Assembly (NCBI GenBank): GCA_030704615.1
Contig: CM060732.1
Location: 1,302,001-1,366,000, forward strand
Length of the DNA stretch: 64,000 nt
Reading direction: 5' to 3'
Source: Takakia lepidozioides
Taxonomy: Eukaryota > Streptophyta > Takakiopsida > Takakiales > Takakiaceae
Positions 46,432-58,420 of this stretch are shown one piece after another. Under the pieces are notes generated by a model. The model was not told the DNA's origin. It saw only the letters and a program-made list of their open reading frames with translations, and did not search any database. Within the stretch, counting starts at the first letter, position 1. Each line of letters begins with the position of its first letter. The translations under genes were made by a program, and so were the position numbers.

Positions 46432-46958
46432 TTGATCGAGAGAGAAGGATTCGAGGGTAGTGGTGTGAGTGGGGGCAGAAGACAATGCAAGAGTGAAGAG
46501 AAACCAGCGATGGAGACAGGAGCCCGCAACGAGGTGGCAAGGTGGCGGGCTATTGGAAATGTTAATTTTATGGGGCCGACCAGATGGCAGGGTGTAGTAA
46601 AGGTTACGTTTGTGACGGCGACGGCACAGCCATGTGAGGAATAGGACGGATCAATTGCGCCGTCAACTTGTAGTGGAGTTAATGGATATGACAGGGATGA
46701 AGGATGAGGGGGAGACGCTGAGATAGCAACCCACCGTTCTCAGTCTCGATGTTAAGAACTGCGGCTTAGGTTTTCCTGAAGGAATTCATTTGAATGCCAT
46801 TCTATGGCTTGGTTTGGGTTCTTCGGGGGGATAATTCTTCGATTCTAGGGGAGAACTTCACGCTAGGCCTTGCAAGAGAGACGAAGAGACCGTTGGGGGG
46901 CTCTCTCTCTCTCACCGCAGTTTGCGGAGCTCCTACATCGCGCCCCCATCCAGAATAT

Positions 46959-47740
46959 TCTATAATTGATCATGCAAGTACACGGATGTGAAGAATATTG
47001 TAATCCGCAGTATTAAAAATCTTATGCACTCCTACCAGCAACTGGTTTCTAGTTTCTACTGTCCTTTGTTGGAAGTATTTATAGTATGGTGTATGTATTT
47101 TAGTTTTCTTTGAAAAAAGAATAGATGTATTTTACATTGTTATTATATTCTGGCATTATTACTAGGAATTTATATAAAGGTTGGCATGCATCACATGGAA
47201 TAAATAATATTTAAACCTCATGTCTTATCATTTTTAATGTTTAGTAGGAGGAGGGCTCTGAGCTATGGCTGACCAATGAGTTGGGGTCAATGAGTGGATA
47301 GATGGGTGCCGCGCCAACGTGGTCAGCATATCTCTTAATTAAAGTATACTTGAAAAATGGAACCTTGGGGCCTCTGTAGACCACAAGCGCCCAAATAGTG
47401 ACATTTGGTATGGTTTGGGCCCACAGTCAGGGGCAGGTGTCCCTTTTCTTTAGTCTAAAGACCCTCAAAGGGTTCCCAGGGGCCACCATTTTGAGCACTT
47501 TTTATGATTTCTCAGACCTTGTAACGGCACGTAAAACATGTTGAACGGTTATGCATGCGGGATGGAACGCTCCGATTGGCAAGCTCCACTCCTCTAAAAT
47601 GTTAAAAATTATCAATGAGCTGGGTGGGTCTCAATAGGTGCTGCTCGCTTATTGGCTATTTCCAATTTGGTTGTACGACCTGACCTGTAGGGCCTCTTTA
47701 GGTACACCTACTGTTTGCCCTATGAGGTGGAAGGCCCCTT
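46959..47740. other. gene-free stretch
   Basis: No coding sequence or clear repeat boundary is seen. Confidence 0.45.
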
Positions 47741-47900
47741 ATGGGAACCCTTCAATTTGGGATGGAAGCCGCTTCACACGGATCGAAAGGGGACAATAGC
47801 CACAAGGTGAAAATCTGAACACTTCAATTTCTGGTGGAAGCCTCTTTACATTGCAAAGGGGGGCAATAGCCGCAAGGTGAAGTTCTACGTTTTTTCGTTT
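47741..47900. repeat. short tandem repeat, about 60-bp unit
   Basis: Two to three diverged copies of CTTCAATTTnnGGnTGGAAGCC with GG(G)GnCAATAGCCnCAAGGTGA at 47748, 47821 and partly beyond. Confidence 0.6.
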
Positions 47901-47901
47901 T

Positions 47902-47926
47902 GGGGGGGGGGGGGGGGGGGGGGGGG
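47902..47926 (+). repeat. uninterrupted run of 25 G
   Basis: 25 consecutive G, followed by CGTC and a (CT)n stretch. It can form G-quadruplexes, and its length may be an assembly or sequencing artefact. Confidence 0.8.
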
Positions 47927-50225
47927 CGTCCTCTCTCTCTCTATGGGGCATAGCTTCAATCTGAAGTAGTGAAAAAGAAAGAAAAGAAAGAAAAAGTAGT
48001 GCTTAGGTGGCGATTCCAGGTGGCACGGGCCTTTTGCCCCCAAGTGCCGTAAATAAGTTGAGCAGTTCCATGAATGACGAGTTGTTAGATTTTAACTACC
48101 CAATCAAATCTCGTGGGAACATTAATGCTCATTTTGGGATGCGCTAGGATTCTGGTGGGTGCAGAGGAGATCCGGGTGACGCCGCCTCCTGTTTACCCCC
48201 ATGAGTTGTTTAATATATTGTAATACAAGTGGGCATAGGGGGATAATGATGAAAGTGTGCCCAATATCACGCCCAAGCGCTCTGACCGATTTGTTTGGGT
48301 GGGCATAGTTATGGTGCAGAGCAGACAGTTGAGGATTTTTGGGGGCAAATTATGCCCTTCTATTCCAGAGGATTATAAAGTAGAATATAATCGCTCCACC
48401 GGTGCTCCCACATTGTGGTTTTGCATAATGGCCTGTTTGACTTTGTACACACCCGTTACGGTCTGCAGCCAATTAGAGGCTGCAGAGGCCCATAATATGC
48501 CCCAAAATCCTCAACGTGCTGGAACGGGCAAGGCACTGTAGGTAAGTTAAGGCTGCCAGTGATAAATGAAGTTTGTCAACAAACAGTTTAGAGTTTGATT
48601 TAATACGTTAACCCTTAGATGTGCCCACCGAGTTTATTATGGTCTCTGGCTAACTTCCAGCCTCCCTTAGCTCGGATCTGGAAGGTTCCCACAGAAAAAT
48701 GATAGAAAACCAATCTACCAACACAGTGGCCGTTTACAAAGTAGGTAGTTTTCCATTTTCTAGAGGGCCTGCAGGAAAATACTTTGACTCCAAATGGCTT
48801 TACAAAAAACACCAGAAAAAACCAAAATGGCTGGGTTGGGGCTGCGGGCTGGCCCCTCCCTAACCCTGGTTATTAGTGATATACACTACACGGGCCGGAC
48901 ATCGAGATCTTGGCGGCTGCCTAGGCACAGGCCCGGAGCTGGTTCCCTGCGCCCCACAGCCATGGCCCGAGCCTGCCATGGCTACTGGAATTCAGCACTT
49001 TCCGTGTAGGATGCAGGTAGTGGGTCCCAGCTGGGCAGAGTGTTAATTACAGTCATTTGGGGGGGGGGTCCCTCTCTAACCACCCTCTCTGTTGAAGAGG
49101 GAACTCTGGTAGAATTTTCAGGCAGGAGAGATCGAATCTTATCCATCAAATACCAACAAAAAAACAGAAGATTGCCTTCCAAGATCCTACAAAAAGGAGC
49201 CACAAGAAAAACAATTCTGAAACTTGGAAGGTGGGTTATCTTCTGCGAAATGTGCTCCCAGTTGTCCTTCACGAAACTGTCATAATCTCACCCAATTTCT
49301 ACAGTGGAAAACTCTGAAAGTTTCTGAGGTGGTAGCAAACGAAGGTAGAGACTAGAGATGGTCTTCAGGGATCTGAAATTTGGGCATGTTAAGAGCCTTT
49401 CTGTGGCTGGAGGTTAATGGCCTATCCAACTAACACCACATTCACACTTAACCTACCTCATCATGGAGTCCACTTGTCCGTAAAATTTCAGAACTGTTTG
49501 GCACATTCTTGGTCCTTTGTAGTGATCTACAAGGGGGGTGAGTCAAGATATTTTGGGCACCTAGTCACCAGGGTGTTTTTCAAAAACGGTGTGGTGACAA
49601 GGTTTTCTTTCCAGTTGGGAGCTTTGTTCTAAATTTTGCATGCATGGGACCCTTTGAGATTGGGGCTGCCCTTCTCAACCTCTAATGTGACAGCAGCCCT
49701 CTGTTTGTGGGGGGGTCTCATCCACCAATGACCTCTCCCAACAAAGGGTGGTCCCATCAAGGGCCACCGGGCCCATACCCAACCCCATACCAGCCCTGGC
49801 ATGTTTTAATTGTAAGGGCGGGACCCGCTGTTGCCCTGCCTCTTAAGTTCGTTGGGGAACCCGCCAGAAAAGGCAACCCACATCCGGGCAGCAGGCACAG
49901 AATCTCTCACTATATTTCATGATTTTGGGAAATTGAGCAGCCATAACTTTGTGTTGGGGCCTCAGACCCGGATTCAGGAAAGTTGTTCCAAAAAAGGGAT
50001 GCGGCCCCTAGGTAGTAGTGCAGTAGGGTTAATTAGTGTACAACACTAGCAAAAACAGATGAATAATATGGAAAACAATATACATAGTGAAAAACTCTTA
50101 TCAAAGCAGCATATAGTATAGTATCTCTTCAGCGTGATTTCTTAATTTTAAAACAACTTTGCATGGGAACCACTACTCACAAATTAGGCTGCTTATACCG
50201 AGAGGAAAATTCAACTTTTTTCATG
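47927..50225. other. gene-free stretch with a small inverted repeat
   Basis: 48328-48358 (GAGGATTTTTGGGGGCAAAT then TATGCCC) pairs imperfectly with 48488-48518 (GCCCATAATATGCCCCAAAA then TCCTCAAC), giving a roughly 190-bp stem-loop or tiny MITE. No coding sequence is recognised in the rest. Confidence 0.5.
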
Positions 50226-50235
50226 ATAACCCTTT
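50226..50235. repeat. 10-bp target duplication of LINE-2, left
   Basis: ATAACCCTTT, repeated at 52913-52922. Confidence 0.8.
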
Positions 50236-52912
50236 TATTTATTTATTTATAATGAACAAAGGACAGAGGCCCTGGGAGAGTTTTATTAAGTTTATTTGGG
50301 GAAAACAAATTAAAACCCCGTGGGTACACCATGAGGCACACACCGCGTAGTTAATGAAGGACGAACAAGACTCCTCCAAGGAGCAAAGACAAACTAGGGC
50401 TAGAGAGCCCCTATTCAAAGCAAACCCCAAAGGGGATTGTGGAAAAACTAGGTGCTAGATCGAGAAGTCTGATAGCATAGAAGCAGTTGCATGCTTGATA
50501 CTTGAGGGGATCGATAAAATGATTGTACTAAATGCGATTGCACAGCGAAACTGGAGTCTAGCAGCAGACTTGATATGACGCCAATTGATGTCTCTACCAA
50601 ATTCTGGTGACACCATGGAGGGCCGCGTCAAGATTTCTCCAGCCGACTGGTTGGGAGTGTTGTCCAGATGCAGTCTGTTGGCGATGAACTAGTGCACAAG
50701 TGGCCATTTCTGGCCCAAGTGGATGTGAAGGCTGCGTGGATGGTTGTTGCGTGCTGGGGGGTCCTTTCAATATCTGTACAAAGTTTTGACCAGGCTTTCC
50801 TTGCTTCAATCTGCAAGTCCCAGAAAACACGAGACAACAAAGTAGAGGTGGAGCAAGTATTAACTGAGAGGGTCCAGACACATCTAGCCTTCCAAATATG
50901 CCAGAGCGTTGAGCTTCTAAGACACTAAAAAACTGGGCAGATAAATGCTTTATTTTTTGTGTTGATGTCCTAGTTAAGAAGCAAGCTTATAATAGATAAG
51001 GTTTGGCCATTCCAGTCTCTATAGAAGGCTTGACAATGGGCCAGATTTTGGCTAGGGCATGACAGAAGAGAAGGCAATGTTCCAAAGTTTCCCATAAACC
51101 TGAGGAGCAACAGGAGCAGGGCATAGCGTCCCGGAACTGGAGCTATTCTCCCACCTTGAGGGCTCTATTTGCAATTTGCCAAAGAAATGCAGAGATTTTT
51201 GTTGGTCTGGTTTTAGTCCAGATCGAGCTCCAAATAGCTTTCCAGTTTTTATCTTGAAATCCATAGGACTGCCAGTTTTTATTCCATTTGGCTGTGAGGG
51301 GTAGGGGAGTGGCAAGGGCCCTGTAAGCATTTTTGGTAGTAGAGGAAGAAAGGCTGTGGGGATCGAGAGAAGGACCAAGCCCATTCCTTAGGGTCAAACT
51401 GGAGCTCTGCCAAGGGTCTGCCAAAGATCCAAACAAAGGTGTTCCTCGCTAGCCAGATATTGATAGGGATTGTGAGGTTTGGGAGTGGGTTCATGTCATT
51501 TGTAGCAGAGGACCAATAGCAGAGTCTGACATGAGTGTGAAGGGAAGCGCAAAGAGTGTTTACATTGCATCGTGAGGGACATGGTGACTGGGTGAATGAG
51601 GAATGGAAATCCCTCAATGGTGTCGTTGGACCTATTCAAGATAAAGAACACCGTCAATGTGTTGGTCACAATACTAGAGACCAGAAGTTAGAGAGGGGTA
51701 GCTGAGGACCAGATTGCAGATTGAGGAGCCAGTAGGGTGGAATGGAGGATTTAACAGCTGGGAAGCCTCTAGAGGCCCTGGCCATGCCTACCCTGCGAGC
51801 AACAGACTGGAGATCAATGAAGTCCTGGTTGGACCAGATATCTTTTATCTGGCCTAGGCCCATCCCAAAATGACCAGCGTTTGGCCTGGGAGCGGTCAAC
51901 AAAAGAAGGAGGGTTGTAATTGAGGAAAATGTGTTGTCTTAGCGTTTCCTCGAATGAATGAGGCTCCGTTTTCCTGAGGAAAGGCCTAAGTCTTCCCCAT
52001 GCCTGCCAAATGGTGGACTAGAGGGAAGAGCCAACAATTTTATGCTTAAGCCCTTGCACCACCCATCGCAGAGAAGGGGCCCAGGGGAAGAGCTTGAGGG
52101 GTGAGGCAGTTTCAATACTCCCAACTATAAGGAAACCCCCTTCAGGGCCAAAGAATCTTGGAACCCATTTGCCCAGGAGAACCGTGATTTGAGAGTCTGG
52201 GTCAATGAAGCCCGGTTGGAATGAGGGGATCGACTAAGCCTTGTGAGCCAAGAAGAACCCAGTTCCAGAAGATGGTTGGGAGCGGATGGACTTGGAATTC
52301 GGGATGGACTAGAGAGGGAGCTTTTCCACGATTTGCTTGGGTGCCTGAGCCAAGACGAATTGAATGGAGCCATGCTAGGATACTGATTTTAGTGAGCTAG
52401 TGAGCGAGAGGCAGCAAACGCGAGTGGAGAGAAGCAAGCTAGGCAAGTATAAAGTGAGCGCTTCGAATGGAAGAGGAAGAGTGACGGGATGCTGGAAGGT
52501 GGCGGCTGAGAGGGCCGACCAAGTGGCAGGAGTGAAATTATAGGACTTGATGTTGACGGCAACAACAGAGCCGTGGGAAGCCTGCTACTAATAAATTGCG
52601 TCGCATACTTGTCGGGTTGTTAAGATGGAGCTAGGATGAAGGGATGATGATAAGGAAGTAAGATGTGAAAGTTATGGCTTTGAATCAAATTTTGTGAAGT
52701 ACATAATGCAGAAAAAAGATAGATTCGTGGGATAGAAAGGAGAAAGGACCATAAGGAGAAAGGACCATGAGGGGAAATGAAGCTGAACAAACCCAGCAAG
52801 CGGGGAAAGAACCGGGGTTGTTGATCGATCCTTGAGGCGAGAGAGATGAAGAGACAAGTTGGGAGTCTGTCTCTCTCACCGCAAACCACATAGCTCCTAC
52901 ATCGCAATTCCA
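50236..52912 (-). mobile_element. internally deleted L1-type LINE (LINE-2 of this window)
   Basis: The minus strand begins with the same 5' leader as LINE-1 and an ORF1 start MAPFNSSWLRHPSKSWKSSL (52373). After about 50 codons it jumps, near 52220-52240, into ORF2 sequence equivalent to LINE-1 at about 41030 (SQITVLLGKWVPRFFGPEGG in shifted frames). It continues through the zf-RVT region (ISAFLWQIANRALKVGE) to the 3' end with a (TAAA)n tail at 50236-50252. About 5 kb of middle sequence is missing. A 10-bp target duplication brackets the copy, so the deletion happened within or before one insertion event. It could only move using proteins from other copies. Confidence 0.88.
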
Positions 52913-52922
52913 ATAACCCTTT
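52913..52922. repeat. 10-bp target duplication of LINE-2, right
   Basis: ATAACCCTTT; see 50226-50235. Confidence 0.8.
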
Positions 52923-54755
52923 GATAAGGCGTTGAGCACAAGACTCAAGGGACAACCAACATAGAAACAAGACGACAAGGCAATGAACCTAAAATCACCA
53001 AGGTGGTACACACTACGGTATCCAACCAAACTACCATTGTTTGTCTATTGCCGGACATCTTCAAATGTCTCCAAACTCTCAAAAGCATATGCATACCCAA
53101 ACACATTAAGTTGATAGGTTGTTTTGGTGTCTATAGGTTGGTTAGCTAACATTCAACTTGCACCGGTGGCCAAGTTGTTCGTCGTGCTCAACTCTTTTTT
53201 TAAGCAAATTTTAGAATTTCTGTTTTATTTTTAAATTTTATATAATTAGCATGCCACATTTTGAATACAAAGAAAAGAAATGGCATATAGAATACTTATT
53301 TTGAAAAATATATATATCCACATGTGGATAAATTTTCAATGATATAAGTATCCCATGGAAATACACTATTGTATATTAGGAGGATGTTTGCACTTGGGGT
53401 CATGACAAGGACAATGGACCATGTGAATGGGCGGTGGAGAGGCAACTATGTTGCAATGTTCGGCCATCATTGGTGCAAAGTTTTAGGAACTGGACACGAT
53501 TATAACTTTTATTACTCATAGACGACTTGGCACAAAGCCTAGAAACTTCACAAGAGACTAATTTATTCTTTCAAATCCACAACAATTTTGTGTGTCTTTT
53601 AGTATCTCTGAGGTTACAACAGTCAAATATTAAGTTAATTATTTAACTTAATATTGATTCATTTATAAGTCTTAAATCACTTCCAACCAATACAAAGTCA
53701 TCTATTCCCCAACTTAATTTCTCAATAATCCACATGACATAAATTCTCTAGCTAATTTTAATGCTTCAATAATACATATGACAAAACTTTGTCAGAGTAA
53801 TATTCTCAAGGATGAAGTCATGACAATACATCTAAAATCGAATTCCTCTATCTCCTATTTTCAAACATTAATATTGACCAAGATTCATAACAACATGATG
53901 TTTCATGACCTTCATATCCTTATCTTTATCATTCTCTATTTCATCATCCTTTATCCCTTATGATCAACATGACATAAACTATAGCTCTTCCTGAGGTCAC
54001 TATGTGTCCCTTGTTATCCATCACAAAAACCTTCATTATCTGGTGGACAGTACCATTCTATATTTATCATTGTTGTCCATATCTTTGTTCCAATGACGTA
54101 ATCCATATGCTAATATTTTATCTTTCACAATATTTGTTATGAGATTATCATGATGATGTGTCTCTGAGAAAATGTCCCACTTTTTGCTTATTGTTCATGT
54201 TTTCTTAATCTTGGTCATATTTTAACCGAGATGATTTGAGCATAAGATACCTAGTTAATGACATGGACAGTCGCACAAGTCCAAGATCTCCAACCCACCC
54301 AGTTCCATGAGAAGGGAAATCCAATAAAGTCTTACATCAAAGCCACAAGTAGGTGGGACACCTTTTGCTTTGGCATGAACTTCGTACCATTGTTAATATG
54401 ACTGACGAGGATCTCCAAGGGAAAGAGTGGAGGAGACAAATTGCGTGACCCAAAAACTCTTTAGGAGAGTGCATGGTTGTGGGAATCATGGCACTTTCTT
54501 TGTCCCCATCTCTTGGTCTATATCTCAAATAGTCACACAAATTTAGACTCTCCTCATTAGTTTTTCTTTTCAGCTGTTAAATCAATGGTCACAATAAACA
54601 TTCAGTTGTCATAGTCATGTTTGAGTTTGATATTTTTTATACAAATGATTTCCATTTCTTAATGATGTTTAGTGTGGATGATAGTCTGAGTCCCTTGTTT
54701 GATATTATATAATGATTATCCATCACCATTATTAGATGATATCTGAAAACCACAA
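52923..54755. other. AT-rich gene-free stretch
   Basis: Strongly AT-rich with scattered TTAATATTG-type words. No coding sequence, RNA gene or repeat boundary is recognised. Confidence 0.5.
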
Positions 54756-54763
54756 GTTATGAC
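54756..54763. repeat. 8-bp target duplication of hAT-like MITE, left
   Basis: GTTATGAC, repeated at 55537-55544. Confidence 0.85.
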
Positions 54764-55536
54764 CAGTGTTGTACTGGTATGTCCATTTTGGTATACCCGA
54801 CTGGTCCTGGTAGGTCCAACATGGCTGTTGGGTCCAACTGGTAGGGTCCTGGGTAGATTAGGACTGGCCAGGGTAGGTTATAGGATGGGTATGGGTATTT
54901 CAAATTTTGAGATACCCTGGTCCTTAGGCGTGGGTATGACAAAAACTCAAATGACATACTGGGGCAGTATGTACAATGGTATGGTTATATTTTTAATGGA
55001 TGGTATCTTCGACAATTACATATGGTATTTTAAGGTTAACTTTATGTTTTACATGTCTTTTATATTTGTACCCACAAACCCCTTTGTTATTTACAAATTT
55101 ATATTTTTGCTACATGGTTATGTTATGGTGATCCATGTTGTAGTGGTTTGGATACATGATGCCAGCGGCTCAAATCAGTGATGCCAACGGATGGGAGCCC
55201 AAAGATATAGTGCTATTTTTTACATTGCACAAATGTGAATGAGGATAAGCACAAAAAAATTGCATCATTACACATACCCATGCTAGCTTGGGTTCATCAA
55301 TCCTCAATACGGGTCTCAAGCGGAGTATGAAAAGAGTTCATACTTAGACTGGTATAGTAGGTAAGGGGGTAGGTCCAATGTTCAAAACTCGGGTCCGGGG
55401 TATAGCCCGGGTATACGCCCCAAGACATACCCAACTGGTATGTTCTACAATACCCTTACTCATACCAGTGCACATACCCCGGCTGATGGGCACATACCAG
55501 TACAAGTTTGCTACCTACTCGACGCATTGGACACTG
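54764..55536. mobile_element. hAT-like non-autonomous element (773 bp)
   Basis: The left end is CAGTGTTGTACTGGTATG; the right end in reverse complement is CAGTGTCCAATGCG, with ACTTGTACTGGTATGTG further in. Perfect 8-bp target duplications and CAGTG-type ends are hallmarks of the hAT superfamily. GGTAT/ATACC pentamers are dense in both subterminal regions (54775-54950 and 55380-55505). There is no coding capacity. Confidence 0.85.
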
Positions 55537-55544
55537 GTTATGAC
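55537..55544. repeat. 8-bp target duplication of hAT-like MITE, right
   Basis: GTTATGAC; see 54756-54763. Confidence 0.85.
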
Positions 55545-55785
55545 CTACATGTTGCAAGTATGGCAGTGATATGTTGCTTCTAAATGGTTAGAGTGCCTCT
55601 GTTGTAGGCTTAGTCATTTTTACAGTTGTGCCAGAAGAGAGAGCCAAGTCTCTTGGATATATTCTTTAAGAGAAAATGATGACGCCTCCATTTTATTTAT
55701 TTATTTATTTGGCACAAGTGAAGGCAAGTTTACTTCACTGCGAAGAAGAGTACAAAATGTCCAATTTATAATATGCAATATCCAC

Positions 55786-55945
55786 GACAACCAGCATGTA
55801 GCCCGGTGGTATGGCCACATACCACCTTGGATGTGGTTGTGGGTTCAAACCATGGTCTGGTTTGTCATGAAGCGGAAGGAGTAGCCTTTGGGGGTGAAGT
55901 GACTCCATAAGTAGGCTTCCTTCGGGAGGCGTCATACTCCTACTC
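55786..55945 (+). mobile_element. tRNA-derived SINE, copy 1
   Basis: A box TAGCCCGGTGGTATGG at 55798, B box GGGTTCAAACC at 55841, followed by the shared body AAGCGGAAGGAGTAGCC and AGTGACTCCATAAGTAGG. It shares GACAACCAGCATGTAGCCC with copy 2. Confidence 0.75.
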
Positions 55946-56010
55946 CTATTCCTGCAATATCCACACTACACCCCATAATCACTATGCCCTCATTATGGTG
56001 GCCATGAGAT

Positions 56011-56175
56011 GACAACCAGCATGTAGCCCAGTGGTAATGGGCACATACCATGTTGGATGTGGTTGTGGGTTCAAACCACGGTGTGATGTGTCATGAAGGT
56101 GTCCACCTTTCAGCTGGAAGACAGTAGCCCTTGTAGTGAAGAGACACCATAAGTTAATGCGGCATACTTTTTTGT
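56011..56175 (+). mobile_element. tRNA-derived SINE, copy 2
   Basis: A box TAGCCCAGTGGTAATGG at 56024, B box GGGTTCAAACC at 56068, then CACCTTTCAGCTGGAAGAC, AGTAGCCCTTGTAGTGAAGA and CACCATAAGTTAATGC. Confidence 0.75.
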
Positions 56176-56927
56176 TGGCCATGAGATCGAAACATCAGAC
56201 AATAGCCTCATGGATGAAGACATCGTAACCATGACTTAATTAGGATTTGGGACCTAACATGCAATTACTTGGCTAGAGCTTCCTTGCCATGGGTATGTGT
56301 GGTTGCAGTTAGAATATGTTAATGTATATAACTTACCATTCTTTTTTGGTTTGGATTGTTTTTAGTCATGAAAATATCAGCCTAGTGGCTAGGGCACTTA
56401 CAATATGAGACGTAGAACTAACCTCTCTCACAGCCTCTGCAGTTTCTACAATAACATAAGGAACATTAATTAGGTGGTCTGAAGAAGGTAGAATTATTTC
56501 TTTAAAATTTATTTGCTATTTAGAAATGGCATCTAATAGATATGACCCATTGACTATATATATATATTCTTTGAAAAAAATGTCATCTTAAAAACTTGTA
56601 ATGTTTAGCTTCATTGTCCCTACTACCGGCCCTTCAATATTGTTTTCTAGTTTGAGATTGCGTTGAAGCAAAATATTTTAAGAGGGAAAGAAGACGAAGC
56701 AACCGTAAGTTATGGTGTCACTTCATCCCCAAGGGCGACTCTTTTTAAAAAATGGACACCTTCTAATGAGGGGGGGGGGTTGACCATGATAGGTGACATC
56801 CAACATACACCTATGTGGCTTCGAACCTAGGACCACACATAACATTTTATATTTATCCCGAACGGATGAGTAGCAAGCTATGGTGCATCATGTTCATTGC
56901 AAGAGTAACTTAAGTAAAAGCACTTAT

Positions 56928-57085
56928 CATCCAGGGCCAGTGGTTAGGACACAATGCTGCCATACAAGTGGTTGTGGTTTCAAAGCCCACTTATATTTAT
57001 GTTGGATGGTTCACCTTCCTGGAAGGCAGTAGCCCTTCGGGGTCAAGACACACCATAATTTAATCTTCCTTCAGGAGGCATCATA
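56928..57085 (+). mobile_element. tRNA-derived SINE, copy 3
   Basis: A box GGGCCAGTGGTTAGGACAC, a diverged B box GTGGTTTCAAAGCCC, then the family body GGAAGGCAGTAGCCCTTCGG and CACCATAATTTAATC. A further 3' half-copy follows at 57205-57275. Confidence 0.7.
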
Positions 57086-57204
57086 TACACATATATATGT
57101 TGGATGTTGTCCATTGTGATCATCCCAGCTATATAAAATATGGGACTTTCAAGTAGTCAAGAGTGGACTGGGCGGGCAATCACATTGCTCCCAGTACGGC
57201 CATT

Positions 57205-57724
57205 AGAGGGTGTCCAGTGTCCACCTTTCAAATGGAAGGCAGCAGCCGTTTGGGATAAAGTGACATAGTAAGTTAACACTTAGGCAAAAGTCTCCTTCTC
57301 TCAAAGGACTCGCGTTTGTCCTGTTTACCTGTCGGATGACAGCCAGCCTTTCTCTTTGCCTCCAACGACATAAAGCATCACACCGCCTACTGGTTGTATT
57401 AGTGGCGACCGAAGAAGCCTCGCATCGGTCAACTTCAAGGCATGTGCCAAGTACATGGCAAGGCCGTTGGGAGCCACGAGTGCTAGCATGTGCCCCACAC
57501 AAGGGCATTGTACATGAGTACAACATTCGTAACTTTTCAATGGTAGCCGACGCTTTTTCAGTCCACGAGACTTGAGCGTTGCCTCTTGTACCAACGGTCA
57601 CTTCAATCTTATTGTTGGTATGGGGACCGCTTAATCTTGCATGGGGTAGAAGATGGCCACCAGCCCTTCCATTGATGACTTTTGTGTTCCTAGAATATAC
57701 AAGCTTCTTGAGATTAGAGCGCAT
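57205..57724 (-). CDS. doubtful open frames, unknown
   Basis: Overlapping minus-strand frames, one with CVGHMLALVAPNGLAMYLAH and HALKLTDARLLRSP, the other covering 173 codons. The 3' 70 bp belong to a SINE half-copy. Nothing is recognised; this is probably decayed sequence. Confidence 0.2.
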
Positions 57725-58020
57725 ATGATGTTTGTAGAGTTACTGCTGCGGTGGTTCATATAGATTCTCATGTAAATCAATTCTTGTTTTAGACAATAGA
57801 AGCGTCCAAATCTCATTTCAACTAAGGAAGGGGGGAGAAGAAAAACCAACTAATTGAATCACATATTTTGTAAAGGTGCTAGATGAACCTTATCACAAAA
57901 AATTGACAGTACCTGTTTTTCTTATATAGGTTCTATGAAAACCAACATGATTTATATATTTTAAAAAAACTCTATGAAATGCCTTTAAATTTTAATTTTT
58001 TATTATCTATTTTTTAAAGC

Positions 58021-58240
58021 AAGGAAACCTGGGAGCGACAGCCCACAATTCAGGCCCTTGAGGAGGACGAAAAATTAACCCCCTTTAATTTATGGGCCAT
58101 GAGACCTACAGGACGAACAACCCCCAGATAGAGACCGCCACGATCAATCCACACAGGGACAGGGTAGGGCATTGGGTTTGAACCCCGAACCACCAAGGTG
58201 ACACACTGTACACTTACCAGCTGAGCTTCCAACCCATGTG
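58021..58240 (-). mobile_element. second SINE family, minus-strand copy
   Basis: In reverse complement: A box AAGCTCAGCTGGTAAGTG (58228-58211), B box GGGGTTCAAACCC (58186-58174), ending in CTCCCAGGTTTCCTT at 58021 beside an A/T-rich stretch. The last 36 bp recur perfectly, on the other strand, at 60682-60717. Confidence 0.75.
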
Positions 58241-58265
58241 CTAAACATTGTTTCTGAACACCTTT

Positions 58266-58420
58266 TTTTTTTTAAATAAACTGAAAGGGGACGGAGGCCC
58301 TGTAAGTCATATTAATAAACATGGAAAAATTAACCATGTGAGGTCAATGAGGGATACATCAGGAAGATAGGGTAACCCAGCCATCAAAGGAACTCTTTTG
58401 TAACAAAATCATGTTTAGAT
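58266..58420 (-). mobile_element. LINE 3'-end fragment
   Basis: CTGAAAGGGGACGGAGGCCC then TGTAAG, next to a T-run, matches the 3' ends of LINE-1 (39040) and LINE-2 (50258), which share the GGCCCTGG(G/A)A and TTTATTAA words. Confidence 0.6.

Larger units (their letters stand above)
39020..46950 (-). mobile_element. full-length L1-type LINE (LINE-1 of this window)
   Basis: 7.9 kb on the minus strand: 5' untranslated region from 46950, ORF1 with a CCHC knuckle, ORF2 with endonuclease, reverse transcriptase and C-terminal zinc-binding region, and a 3' end at a (TA)n tract. The 5' end (GCGATGTAGGAGCT after a short variable stretch) is shared with the deleted copy at 50236-52912. A short candidate target duplication CAGAATAT lies at 39012-39019 and 46951-46958. 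Both ORFs carry frameshifts, so the copy is not autonomous. Confidence 0.88.

Noticed and set aside
46951-46958. Firm target duplication for LINE-1 (CAGAATAT)
   Set aside because: Only 8 bp, and it overlaps an AT-rich (TA)n tract on the left, so it is kept as a candidate only.
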